A stretch of 48,733 nt of DNA from an uncultured Oscillospiraceae bacterium (lineage in GTDB: Bacteria > Bacillota > Clostridia > Oscillospirales > Acutalibacteraceae). Numbering within the stretch: position 1 is the stretch's first letter; each line of letters opens with the position of its first letter. Shown in pieces: positions 7,881 through 15,988 of this stretch. The translations under genes were made by a program, and so were the position numbers. The notes under the pieces were generated by a model. The model saw only the letters and a program-made list of their open reading frames with translations, had not been told where the DNA came from and did no database searches. Location of the stretch: the NCBI GenBank assembly GCA_900539425.1, contig UQBX01000018.1:1-48733 (forward strand), written 5' to 3'.

Positions 7881-9182
7881 ATGTACGATAAAGATCTGTA
7901 TAAAAGTAAACTTATAACTGCTGCGCAGGCGGCGGCGTTGATTAAAGACGGAGATAAAGTTGTAACTACATTCGGATGCTGTGAACCCCTCGGCATTGAA
8001 AAAGAGATTGAAAAAAATTATCTGAATTACAAGAATGTTGAAATCATCAACATGCTTATTTTAGGTGATACACCGTGGGTACGCGATGAAATGAAAGGTC
8101 ACATTAAATACAACTGTTTCTTTGCTTCTGCCAGCAACAGAAAAGCACTCACTAACGGAACAGCTGAATTTACAACCTGCCACTTCTATGAGATACCTAT
8201 GGTATTAAGAGATATCATTAAACCGAGAGTCGGCATATATTCTGTTTGCCCTCCTGATGAGGACGGTTATGTATCAATGGGCACAAACGTTGATTATATT
8301 GAAACAACCATGTCCCACTGTGAAGTAAAAATCGCCCAGGTCAATAAATATGTGCCCAGAACTTACGGAAAAGCAAGAAAGCATATCAGCGAATTTGACT
8401 ATTTCGTAGAGATAGATCAGCCGTTACCGGAAGTTCCGTCCGTTCCGCTTACCGATGTAGAAAAAGCAATCGGCAAAAACTGCGCTTCTCTCATAAACGA
8501 CGGCGACTGCCTGCAGCTTGGCATCGGCGGTATTCCCAATGCCATATGCGAAGAATTAAAAAATAAAAAGGATCTCGGGCTTCATTCTGAAATGGTTGGA
8601 GACGGTGTTGTTGATCTAATCAAAAGCGGTGTTATAAATAACTCAAAGAAACAGACACATGTTGGCAAAACCGTTCTGGGCTTCGCATTCGGAACCACAA
8701 AGTTGTTTGACTTCATTGACAATAACCCCGATGTAGAGATGTATCCTATCGATTATGTTAACTACCCGCCGAATATTGCTCTTAACGACAATATGGTTTC
8801 CATTAATTCCTGCATACAGGTTGACTTAATGGGACAGGTAGTTGCAGACACTATCGGTTTGACGCAGTTCTCAGGCGTTGGAGGTCAGGTTGATTTTGTT
8901 CGCGGCGCAACCATGAGCAAGGGTGGCAGATCAATTATCGCCATGCCGTCAACCGCAAAGCACAACACCATTTCAAAGATAGTGCCTACTATAACAGAAA
9001 ATTCGGCAATTACAACCACAAGAAATGATGTAAACTGTGTGGTAACAGAATACGGCGTTGCGTATCTTAAAGGCCGCACCCTAAAGGAAAGAGCAAGAGC
9101 ACTTATAAAAATAGCGCATCCTGACTTCAGGGATTGGCTTTGTGAAGAGTTTGAAAAAAGATATAACGAAAAAGCGTTCTAA
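7881..9182 (+). CDS. Acetyl-CoA hydrolase/transferase family CoA-transferase (4-hydroxybutyrate/butyryl-CoA:acetate type)
   Basis: This is a 433-residue cytosolic enzyme. GIGGIPNA and GLHSEMVGDG are the conserved CoA-binding loop and catalytic Glu (Glu237) region of the class I transferase/hydrolase family. QFSGVGGQVDFVRGA and EYGVAYLKGR complete the C-terminal domain signature. Members swap CoA between acyl-CoAs and acetate, for example butyryl-CoA, 4-hydroxybutyryl-CoA or propionyl-CoA. Sequence alone does not fix the acyl donor; the closest feel is the 4-hydroxybutyrate CoA-transferase group. GAGAGGG precedes the ATG. It has its own promoter and is followed by a separately promoted acyltransferase gene. 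It fits the acetate-linked fermentation suggested by ackA elsewhere in the window. Confidence 0.9.
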   Translation: MYDKDLYKSKLITAAQAAALIKDGDKVVTTFGCCEPLGIEKEIEKNYLNYKNVEIINMLILGDTPWVRDEMKGHIKYNCFFASASNRKALTNGTAEFTTCHFYEIPMVLRDIIKPRVGIYSVCPPDEDGYVSMGTNVDYIETTMSHCEVKIAQVNKYVPRTYGKARKHISEFDYFVEIDQPLPEVPSVPLTDVEKAIGKNCASLINDGDCLQLGIGGIPNAICEELKNKKDLGLHSEMVGDGVVDLIKSGVINNSKKQTHVGKTVLGFAFGTTKLFDFIDNNPDVEMYPIDYVNYPPNIALNDNMVSINSCIQVDLMGQVVADTIGLTQFSGVGGQVDFVRGATMSKGGRSIIAMPSTAKHNTISKIVPTITENSAITTTRNDVNCVVTEYGVAYLKGRTLKERARALIKIAHPDFRDWLCEEFEKRYNEKAF

Positions 9183-9237
9183 ATATAAACAGAATATTAA
9201 ATTTTTCAACAAATTGATAATTCTGTAAAGAATTTCA

Positions 9238-9266
9238 TTGCCATTACAAAAATAAAATGGTACAAT
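9238..9266 (+). promoter_or_regulatory. Promoter for the E2-like acyltransferase
   Basis: TTGCCA at 9238-9243, a 17-base spacer and TACAAT at 9261-9266 stand 46 bases upstream of the start codon. The intergenic space (130 bases) holds no terminator that I can see. Confidence 0.65.
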
Positions 9267-9312
9267 TAAGATACTGAATATATATTATTCAAAAAGGGTT
9301 AGGAGATATTTA

Positions 9313-10236
9313 ATGGCAATTTATAAAACGGAACATTTCGGAATAGCAAGAAAAATTGTAGCTAACATGACTTCACAAAGCTGGGAGGAAATCCCCCATG
9401 CAACAATGAGTTATGATGCAGATGTTACAGACTTGCTCAAAGAAGTAAAGAAGCTTAATGAAGGTGTAACAGACAAAAGCAAAAAGATCAGCATTAACAC
9501 AGTAATGCTTAAAATCATATGCGAGGGCCTGAAAGCCGCACCTAAAATGAACTGCACACTTGATTTCAACAGACAGCTTGTAAGGGGCACTCTTTATTAC
9601 CATGATAATATTGACATTTCAATGCCTATGATTCTTCATACAGGTGAGATGATGACAGTCAATATGCACAATATGGAAAATAAATCTCTTACAGAAATGA
9701 CTGAGGCAATCAATGATACAGTCCGCAGGGCGAACAACACCGATATGAATGAGGTTATGTTTGAGGTTTCTCTTGATAATACGATCAACGGTCTTAAAAA
9801 GGGTAAATTACTGCAGACTGCAAGAAGGCTTTACGGATCAAAAATGCCTGGTAAACACAAAGTAAAGACCTTAGGCGGAAGCGCCAAAAAGCAATATTAT
9901 TCAATTTCGAAAAAAGACAGACTTACCAAGCACGATATTGAGCAGGGCACAACAACTATATCCAACATCGGTTCAATCGGCCGTAATCATAAAGGAACCT
10001 GCTATCTTTTGGAGATTATTCCTCCGCAGACTACAGCTTTCTGTATAGGTGCTGTTCAAAGAAAGCCTTGGGTAGTTACTGACGAAAACGGCAATGAAAA
10101 AATTGAAATCAGGTCAATACTTCCTTTAACCTGCGCTATTGATCACCGTTCCCTTGACTATGGAGACTGCGTACCGATGATTGAAAGATTTAACGAGATT
10201 TTTTCAAATCCAAGCATAGTAAGAGAATGGAAATAA
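9313..10236 (+). CDS. Stand-alone 2-oxoacid dehydrogenase E2-type acyltransferase domain
   Basis: This 307-residue protein consists only of the catalytic domain of dihydrolipoamide acyltransferases. TTTISNIGSIG matches the conserved T-x-SNxG strand, and DHRSLDYGD near the C-terminus carries the active-site His278-x3-Asp282. The Gly that normally follows the Asp is Tyr here. No lipoyl domain (about 80 residues) or peripheral E1/E3-binding domain precedes it, and no E1 or E3 gene is nearby, so it is unlikely to serve an ordinary oxoacid dehydrogenase. It may be a CoA-dependent acyltransferase related to chloramphenicol acetyltransferase-fold enzymes, acting on an unknown acceptor. GGTTAGGAG precedes the ATG. 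Confidence 0.85.
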   Translation: MAIYKTEHFGIARKIVANMTSQSWEEIPHATMSYDADVTDLLKEVKKLNEGVTDKSKKISINTVMLKIICEGLKAAPKMNCTLDFNRQLVRGTLYYHDNIDISMPMILHTGEMMTVNMHNMENKSLTEMTEAINDTVRRANNTDMNEVMFEVSLDNTINGLKKGKLLQTARRLYGSKMPGKHKVKTLGGSAKKQYYSISKKDRLTKHDIEQGTTTISNIGSIGRNHKGTCYLLEIIPPQTTAFCIGAVQRKPWVVTDENGNEKIEIRSILPLTCAIDHRSLDYGDCVPMIERFNEIFSNPSIVREWK

Positions 10237-10244
10237 ACATAAAC

Positions 10245-10276
10245 AAAAACCCGTCTGTTACCAGGCGGGTTTTTTA
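10245..10276. terminator. Bidirectional terminator between E2-like gene and GH2 gene
   Basis: A 9-bp stem (ACCCG-T-CTG with CAG-G-CGGGT, 10249-10257 with 10262-10270, loop of four) has T runs on both strands. It serves two convergent genes. Confidence 0.88.
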
Positions 10277-10286
10277 TATGCGTTAA

Positions 10287-12530
10287 TTATTTCTTTTTAA
10301 TCTTATTGAGCATAGAATTTATTTTAAGTATATCTTCTTTGCTCATTTTGCCGCCCATCATCATAAGCGCACGTTTAAGTGTAAAGCCTTTAGCGATTGA
10401 AAGCATTGTTTTATTTACCTTAAATCCCGCAACACCGGAACTTCCCTTTTTCTTTCCGTCAGAGCCTGAAGACATAGCTTTAGAAATCATTTTAAGAAGT
10501 TTTAAAGCAAATATCTTGCCGCGAAGCGTTGAGATGATGTCGCCGATAGTATCGTTTATTGAATATCTTCCCGGAGGAGTAGTTATTTCAAACCAGTTAA
10601 TAACGGCTCCTTCTTCTTTCATTCTGTAATCTTCATTGAAACTGTCTACTTTTCGGATTACACTTTCATCACTGTATTCACCGCATTTGGCAACAAGCTT
10701 TGTTTCTCCCTCGTTTTTAACCTTGAACTTGAAAAACGGGAACTCGCCTTTGTCCTGTTTCTCTACAAGATTGCCGTTTGCGTAAAGCTCTACATAATCA
10801 AGATTAGAATAAACCGTTACAGAAGTAACATTCTCTACCCTATCCACATATCTCTTTGAGCAGATATGAACAAACGGGTCATCAGACAGCCACGCTTTAT
10901 ATGCATAGAATGAATCTTTTTTATACTTTCTGTCAAAAGTAATTAGTCCTTTATGATTCATTCCGTTCTCTCCGCCCTCAGCACGTGCATCAGCGGCAAA
11001 GTCAAACATATTCCACACATGAGTTGCCCAGAGATAAGGTCTTTTAGAGATCTGCTTGATAAGCTCTTCGTGATAGTATGACTGATACTCTTCTGTATAG
11101 TCGCCCTGTTCGGGTTCTGAAGTATGCCAGTTAAGTGCCTCACAGCCATACTCACTTATACCTATAACACGGTTCGGATACTTTTTATGGTAATTATCAA
11201 ACCACGGACCGTACATACTTACATTTCCGCCGTACCAGCCGAAATAATGGTTATAGGAAAGAATATCAGATATATGAGTTATCTCCTCAGACGGATCACA
11301 CATAGTAAGCACAGCCATTGTTGTAGGACGTGTTTTATCAATGCTGTGAACAAGATCGTTAAGAATGCGGTGATTTTCCAACATATCCTTATTAGCGGCG
11401 CCGCCCATTGTAATCTCATTTGAAAGACCCCATGTAACGATACACGGATGATTATAGTTTTGGTATATCAGCTCTTTCATCTGAGAAACAGTATTATCTC
11501 TGCCGTTAGGCATATGGCTTGAAATATAAGGAATCTCAGCCCATACAACAAGACCGCGCTCATCGCAAAGATCATAAAACTCCTGCGCATGCTGATAATG
11601 AGCAAGTCGAATGGTATTTGCGCCCATTTCGCAAATAAGATCAATATCTTCCTTATGATGCTCATATTTAAGTGCGTTGCCTATTTCAGGCCTGTCCTGA
11701 TGACGTGAAACACCCCTTAGAGGATATGAACGGCCGTTAAGGAAAAAGCCTTTGTCAGGATCAAAAGAAAATGAACGGCAGCCAAATCTGCAGGATACTT
11801 CATCTCCGTTATCTTCTGCAATACGAGCAGTCAGCTCATACAGATACGGGTCTTTAATTCCGTCCCACAGATGGGCATTCTCAAGCTTAAAACTGCATTC
11901 AGGATCCTTGCCGCTAACAGTGTCAGTAAAAATAACATTTCCTTTTGCGTCGGAAATTTCAAACTGCACATCACATTCAGTATCTGTATATGCATACATA
12001 GAAATGTCTGCTGTATTTCCTTTTACTTCAGGATTAACAGCAATTCCGGGCGATCCGAAATAATCCAAAGAAAAATGCTTTTCGGGAACGCCTATGATCT
12101 TAACACTGCGGTAAATACCGCCGTAAAAAGTAAAATCGGCATTCTGGGGATAAACAAAATCATTTGGGCTGTTGTCTGCAGCAACAACAAGCAGATTTTT
12201 ATCCTTTATATCATTAATTCTAACTCTGAACGCAGAATATCCGCCGTGATGGGTAACAAGTTTTTTGCCGTTGAAATATACTTCTGCGCTTGAATTTACG
12301 GCGTCAAACTGAATGTAGTATTCATCACTGCCTGAGAATTCAGAAGCGTCAAGCTCCTTTGCATAAAAACATTTTCCGCGGTAATAGTCATTACCGCCGT
12401 CCTGACCGTCTTTTCCGTTCCAAGTATGAGGAAGATCAACCTTTTCCCAGTCTGTGGGAAGACTGTGCGGAGGATTTTTAGCTTCCTTGGAAAAAAACCA
12501 GGAAGAATTGATTTCTTTTACATTTCTCAT
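10287..12530 (-). CDS. Glycoside hydrolase family 2 (beta-galactosidase/beta-glucuronidase-like)
   Basis: This is a 747-residue enzyme without signal peptide. An N-terminal jelly-roll sugar-binding domain (VDLPHTWNGKDGQ, YFNGKKLVTHHGGYSAF) is followed by the immunoglobulin-like domain and the (beta/alpha)8 barrel. WGLSNEIT gives the acid/base Glu372 and ISEYGCEALNWH the nucleophile Glu460. After the usual fold there is a C-terminal tail of roughly 100 residues, basic and helical, ending KINSMLNKIKKK. The ATG at 12530 is chosen over the GTG at 12539 because GAGGGTGAG lies just ahead of it. It is 17 bases downstream of the GH30 gene, in one operon. Likely role: exo-hydrolysis in the cytoplasm of oligosaccharides released outside; the sugar is not determinable. 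Confidence 0.9.
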   Translation of the reverse strand: MRNVKEINSSWFFSKEAKNPPHSLPTDWEKVDLPHTWNGKDGQDGGNDYYRGKCFYAKELDASEFSGSDEYYIQFDAVNSSAEVYFNGKKLVTHHGGYSAFRVRINDIKDKNLLVVAADNSPNDFVYPQNADFTFYGGIYRSVKIIGVPEKHFSLDYFGSPGIAVNPEVKGNTADISMYAYTDTECDVQFEISDAKGNVIFTDTVSGKDPECSFKLENAHLWDGIKDPYLYELTARIAEDNGDEVSCRFGCRSFSFDPDKGFFLNGRSYPLRGVSRHQDRPEIGNALKYEHHKEDIDLICEMGANTIRLAHYQHAQEFYDLCDERGLVVWAEIPYISSHMPNGRDNTVSQMKELIYQNYNHPCIVTWGLSNEITMGGAANKDMLENHRILNDLVHSIDKTRPTTMAVLTMCDPSEEITHISDILSYNHYFGWYGGNVSMYGPWFDNYHKKYPNRVIGISEYGCEALNWHTSEPEQGDYTEEYQSYYHEELIKQISKRPYLWATHVWNMFDFAADARAEGGENGMNHKGLITFDRKYKKDSFYAYKAWLSDDPFVHICSKRYVDRVENVTSVTVYSNLDYVELYANGNLVEKQDKGEFPFFKFKVKNEGETKLVAKCGEYSDESVIRKVDSFNEDYRMKEEGAVINWFEITTPPGRYSINDTIGDIISTLRGKIFALKLLKMISKAMSSGSDGKKKGSSGVAGFKVNKTMLSIAKGFTLKRALMMMGGKMSKEDILKINSMLNKIKKK

Positions 12531-12547
12531 AATACTCACCCTCTATG

Positions 12548-14068
12548 TTATTTACTGAAAATATAAGTTGAAACGGAATTCTGAACGCTCTCATATTTTT
12601 CCTGAGGCTGACCGCTGTATACTTCTTCACACATCTCTTCTGAATCAGTTGTATAAACAGTCACGTTTGAATATCCGTCCAGCTTGATTTTGATATCTCT
12701 TGTATTGCCTTCATTGACAACTACTACCACAACTTTACCGTCAGGTGTCAGATACGCAGTTTCGTTAACAAGCTCCCTAAAATGAGTTCCCTCATCATCC
12801 TTATATGTTGCCACTGTATAAACACCGTCTGAACAATCAAGCACTTTTGAGCCCGCAGGTATAAAACGGCTGTACTGCATATAACCGTAATACCTGTAAG
12901 AGATATAATAATCTTGTGTGTTTTCAGGATCGGCTACAAGAAGTCCGTCAGAATAATCCTTGCCGTCATCCGGATTTACACCTTTTTCATTCATAGCCAC
13001 CCAGTTGCTCCAACCGTTAACATTAAGGCAGCCAATATCATTTGAAATAACACGCGCCATAATAACGGCAGTCAAAGGATCAGACGCATCGTGAGCAGAT
13101 GGAAGCTCGCACCATTCACTCATATCGCTTCTGCATTCAACATTCTCAGAAATCCAATTACCAAATCTGTCTTTTTTTATCTTATCATTATCGTTGAAAT
13201 ATGAATGGAAGCTGTAAACTCCGAGTACTTGGCTTATATCTTCATCTGCCATCATAAGATTATAATAATTCTTTGCAGTATCTCCGATATTTCCGCTTTC
13301 AAGCGCGTAAAGCTTAACATCAAGGCCACGCTCAATAATCTGCTGAGCAAATATCTTTAGGAGAGCAACAGCCTCTTCAGCTTCATAGTGGCAACCTTCC
13401 TGCGCAGGAGCTTCACCTCCCCAGCCCCACTGGGGCTCATTAATGGGAGATATGTATTTAACCGGAACGCCCTCATCAATAAAATGCTCAGTAATTGTAA
13501 GGAAATAATCAACATAATCTTCATAACGGCTCGGGTCAAGATTTGTTTCGCTTCCGCTGTCAGAACCGCTTGACCTGCCGTTTTTGCACATTGAGTAATG
13601 AGGTGAATTAGCGAACAGTACCACAGTATCTACACCTCTGTCAAGCGCCGCCTGAAGCATAGCCTGAGAATTTGCATCTCGTGACCAGTCATACTCATAT
13701 TCGCCCGTTTCAGAATTATAAACATAAAAGCTTTCACCAAGACGCCACTGGCTGTCAACAACGTTATTCTCCGGGTCATATCCGCCGTAAAGGCAATAAC
13801 GGTATGTGTCCAAATTAAGTCCGTCTTCAGAAAAAAGAAGATTTGCAATCTCGTTTCTGGTTTGCTCATCATCGATATTATCAGCCCACCAGCAGTCGGA
13901 AGTACCCCATCCGCTTATCTCCTGAAGTTCTTTTTCAGTATTTACGCTGACCGTAAGAGTGCAGTCTTTTGACGCCGCGTAATATATGCCAAGAGTTGCA
14001 CAAATCACGATTATAAATGCCAGTAAAGCAGTTATAATCTTTATAAATATTTTTGCCGATTTTTTCAT
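12548..14068 (-). CDS. Membrane-anchored GH30-family (XynC-like) O-glycosyl hydrolase
   Basis: This is a 506-residue protein. Residues 1-35 (KIITALLAFIIVICATLGIYYA) form an uncleaved signal or N-terminal anchor, so the enzyme faces outward. The barrel starts with EISGWGTSDCWW and contains SPINEPQW (acid/base Glu211) and MSEWCEL (nucleophile Glu318), the GH30/clan A arrangement. A beta-sandwich C-terminus with KVVVVVVNEGNTRDI completes the family layout. It should cleave a beta-linked hemicellulose or galactan side chain; the subfamily cannot be fixed by eye. The start at 14068 has AAGGAG seven bases upstream; an in-frame start at 14101 lacks one. First gene of a two-gene operon with the GH2 enzyme. 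Confidence 0.85.
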   Translation of the reverse strand: MKKSAKIFIKIITALLAFIIVICATLGIYYAASKDCTLTVSVNTEKELQEISGWGTSDCWWADNIDDEQTRNEIANLLFSEDGLNLDTYRYCLYGGYDPENNVVDSQWRLGESFYVYNSETGEYEYDWSRDANSQAMLQAALDRGVDTVVLFANSPHYSMCKNGRSSGSDSGSETNLDPSRYEDYVDYFLTITEHFIDEGVPVKYISPINEPQWGWGGEAPAQEGCHYEAEEAVALLKIFAQQIIERGLDVKLYALESGNIGDTAKNYYNLMMADEDISQVLGVYSFHSYFNDNDKIKKDRFGNWISENVECRSDMSEWCELPSAHDASDPLTAVIMARVISNDIGCLNVNGWSNWVAMNEKGVNPDDGKDYSDGLLVADPENTQDYYISYRYYGYMQYSRFIPAGSKVLDCSDGVYTVATYKDDEGTHFRELVNETAYLTPDGKVVVVVVNEGNTRDIKIKLDGYSNVTVYTTDSEEMCEEVYSGQPQEKYESVQNSVSTYIFSK

Positions 14069-14086
14069 AAAATACTCCTTTGTATA

Positions 14087-14115
14087 TTGATTTAAAATCA
14101 ATTTAATGATAGAAT
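14087..14115 (+). promoter_or_regulatory. Promoter of the tRNA-Leu/tRNA-Gly operon
   Basis: TTGATT (14087-14092) and TAGAAT (14110-14115) are spaced by 17 bases and end 10 bases before the mature tRNA-Leu. The -35 sits in a perfect palindrome TTGATTTAAAATCAA (14087-14101). The same spacer is the upstream region of the GH30 operon on the other strand, for which I could not place a convincing promoter. Confidence 0.7.
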
Positions 14116-14125
14116 ATTAAAAAAT

Positions 14126-14208
14126 GCGGGTATGGTGGAATTGGCAGACACGCAAGATTTAGGATCTTGTGGGCAACCGTGCAGGTTCAAGTCCTGTTAC
14201 CCGCACCA
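14126..14208 (+). tRNA. tRNA-Leu (anticodon TAG)
   Basis: Class II tRNA with acceptor GCGGGTA/TACCCGC, anticodon stem CAAGA/TCTTG and loop TTTAGGA, giving anticodon TAG, which reads CUA/CUN. A variable arm, T-arm GGTTCAAGTCC and encoded ACCA follow. Confidence 0.96.
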
Positions 14209-14235
14209 GCGCAAGGTTTCTTGCGCAATTTATAT

Positions 14236-14309
14236 GCGGCTGTAGTTCATCGGTAGAATGCGAGCTTCCCAAGCTCGACAGGTGGGTTCGACTCCCATCA
14301 GCCGCTCCA
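14236..14309 (+). tRNA. tRNA-Gly (anticodon CCC)
   Basis: This 74-nt tRNA has acceptor GCGGCTG with a matching CAGCCGC, anticodon stem CGAGC/GCTCG and loop TTCCCAA (anticodon CCC), T-arm GGTTCGACTCC and encoded TCCA. It follows tRNA-Leu(TAG) by 27 bases; the spacer folds as GCGCAAG-GTTT-CTTGCGC, a likely processing hairpin. Confidence 0.96.
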
Positions 14310-14341
14310 CATCATTTCTATAAAATGAATATTTTATTCTC

Positions 14342-14369
14342 CAAGCCGCTTATGCGGCTTGTTTTTTTT
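14342..14369 (+). terminator. Terminator of the tRNA operon
   Basis: The 8-bp stem CAAGCCGC/GCGGCTTG with a 4-base loop is followed by eight T (14362-14369), 33 bases after tRNA-Gly. Confidence 0.9.
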
Positions 14370-14412
14370 ATGTTAAAAAGCATATCACAAAATAATAAAG
14401 AGAGCATATTTT

Positions 14413-14796
14413 TTATTCTTCAGTAATATTTCTGCTAATGTACTGCGGCAGCTTTTTAAGAGCGTAAACATAAGATGAAGCCGCCATTTCTTTCATAACC
14501 TCTTGAGAAACGCCGTCAACAGGAAGAGTATATGCATATTGCCTCAGAGCCTCGGGGCAATGATACGCCGGCAATATAACATCGGGAAACATTTGCTTAT
14601 AAAAATTCCCAATCATAACATCGCAGTTGAAAGTCACCATATATGTTTCATTAAGTTTGAAAACCTGAGCAAAAATTCTGCCTTTTCTATTATCAGTCTT
14701 GCCCACTCTTATACAGACGCATTGCTCACCGAACGGAAAATCAAGATAGGAACCTTTAAAGGTAAGGCAGTAATCAATTAATTCGGCAGGTTTCAT
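14413..14796 (-). CDS. MmcQ/YjbR family protein
   Basis: This 127-residue soluble protein begins with a short helix then DFPFGEQCVCIRVG, the family signature in which an Asp-x-Pro-(F/W)-Gly turn leads into a strand. The second hallmark, a Pro-(A/G)-Tyr-His turn (LPAYHCPEALRQYAYTLPVDG), follows at about residue 75. Members are small CyaY-like-fold proteins sometimes annotated as DNA-binding; their function is poorly known. It is the last gene of the tepA-ftsK-com operon, 15 bases after comFC. GAGGAC precedes the ATG. Confidence 0.85.
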   Translation of the reverse strand: MKPAELIDYCLTFKGSYLDFPFGEQCVCIRVGKTDNRKGRIFAQVFKLNETYMVTFNCDVMIGNFYKQMFPDVILPAYHCPEALRQYAYTLPVDGVSQEVMKEMAASSYVYALKKLPQYISRNITEE

Positions 14797-14811
14797 AAAA
14801 CGTCCTCTGAA

Positions 14812-15513
14812 CTATTTTACTATTGCAAGAACAGCGCAGTAAACTTCCTTGGCACCGTAAGCCTTTAAAGTTAAAGAAGCGGAAGAAAGCGTTGCTCCCG
14901 TTGTTTTTACATCATCTATAATTAATATTGTCTTATCTTTAATTTCAGCATTTTCTGCTAAATCAAAGGCATTATACATATTTACATATCTGTTTTTAGC
15001 GCTCTGCCGTTTTTGCATTTTGGTTTTACGCTTTTTAATTAAAAGTTCTTCACATTTTAGAGAGCATATATCAGCTACTTTCTCTGCAAGAAGCTTAGAC
15101 TGATTGAAACCTCTGTATTTTTCATCATATTTTCTCATAGGAATATATGTAACGCAGTCAAAATCAATAAGCTCATAAAGAGATTTTACTGTATTTGCTA
15201 TCTCCTGCCCTTGTGCTTCGGTAAGAGACGGAAGATCATTCATTTTACAATTAAGAATACCGCGGGAAATAGAATCCTGATAATAATAGGGAGCAACAAT
15301 TGCCTTGTATTCAGGTTTATGAGTATTCTTTTTACAAATACAATCCGCCTTTTCGCAGCCGCACTTTAAACACACCGGAGATTTAATCTTCTTAGCTGCT
15401 AAACACTCGTCGCATAATTCCCTGTCAAACTCAATAATATCTCCGCAAATTGCGCATCTGTTAGGAAACAAAGCTTTCTTTAAAACATAAATTGATTCTG
15501 AAAAAACACTCAT
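14812..15513 (-). CDS. comFC: ComF family phosphoribosyltransferase-like competence protein
   Basis: This is a 233-residue protein. The N-terminal zinc-binding region carries CAICGD, CDEC, CLKCGCEKADCIC and further Cys pairs. The C-terminal half is a type I phosphoribosyltransferase fold with PRPP loop ILIIDDVKTTGATLS and the ComF-typical RGFNQSKLLA stretch. ComFC is needed for transport of single-stranded DNA during natural transformation in Bacillus. The 4-nt overlap with the upstream ComEA-like gene indicates translational coupling and supports a DNA-uptake role. Confidence 0.93.
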   Translation of the reverse strand: MSVFSESIYVLKKALFPNRCAICGDIIEFDRELCDECLAAKKIKSPVCLKCGCEKADCICKKNTHKPEYKAIVAPYYYQDSISRGILNCKMNDLPSLTEAQGQEIANTVKSLYELIDFDCVTYIPMRKYDEKYRGFNQSKLLAEKVADICSLKCEELLIKKRKTKMQKRQSAKNRYVNMYNAFDLAENAEIKDKTILIIDDVKTTGATLSSASLTLKAYGAKEVYCAVLAIVK

Positions 15514-15968
15514 ACCGTTACATAAGGGGCTATTTTTTCAAACGTCTTATCCCCTATTCCGCTTATATCCTTAAGTTGTTCCACACTGCTGTATCCGCCG
15601 AGCTTATCACGATAAGCAATAATTGCATCGGCACGTACTTCGCCGATTCCGTCTATCTCCATAAGTTCTTCTTTTGTACAGGTATTAAGATTTAACGGAA
15701 AACTTACAGAAATATTATCAGCAGTATTGCTTACATCTTCATAATCATTATTTTCGTAATATTGAGAAGTAGCTGAGTTTTCCTGCACAGTTGTATCAAA
15801 TTCAGGTGAATATACCTGAGCAGTAGTTTGTTCAACGGTATAATCATTTGAAACTTTCGGCTGAGAAAATCCCAGATAAGCAAAAACGGCAGCAATCAAC
15901 AGCAGAGCGACGCCTACAAGAACATCACTCTGTCTGACACCGTTTGATTGCCGCCTGTCATTACTCAT
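15510..15968 (-). CDS. comEA: ComEA-like helix-hairpin-helix DNA-binding protein
   Basis: This is a 152-residue protein. A basic cytoplasmic start is followed by one membrane helix (about residues 19-36, VLVGVALLLIAAVFAYLGF), then a Ser/Thr/Gln-rich linker. A C-terminal pair of helix-hairpin-helix motifs ends it (LNTCTKEELMEIDGIGEV and LKDISGIGDKTFEKIAPYV). This is the ComEA layout: membrane-anchored dsDNA receptor for transformation, with the HhH domain outside. The linker is shorter than in Bacillus. It sits between ftsK/spoIIIE and comFC in one operon; the channel comEC is about 20 kb away. Confidence 0.92.
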   Translation of the reverse strand: MSNDRRQSNGVRQSDVLVGVALLLIAAVFAYLGFSQPKVSNDYTVEQTTAQVYSPEFDTTVQENSATSQYYENNDYEDVSNTADNISVSFPLNLNTCTKEELMEIDGIGEVRADAIIAYRDKLGGYSSVEQLKDISGIGDKTFEKIAPYVTV

Positions 15969-15988
15969 AATAGAATTCCCCGTTTAAA

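Noticed and set aside
14169..14426. Open frame across the tRNA-Leu/tRNA-Gly genes
   Set aside because: It runs through two tRNA structures and their terminator.
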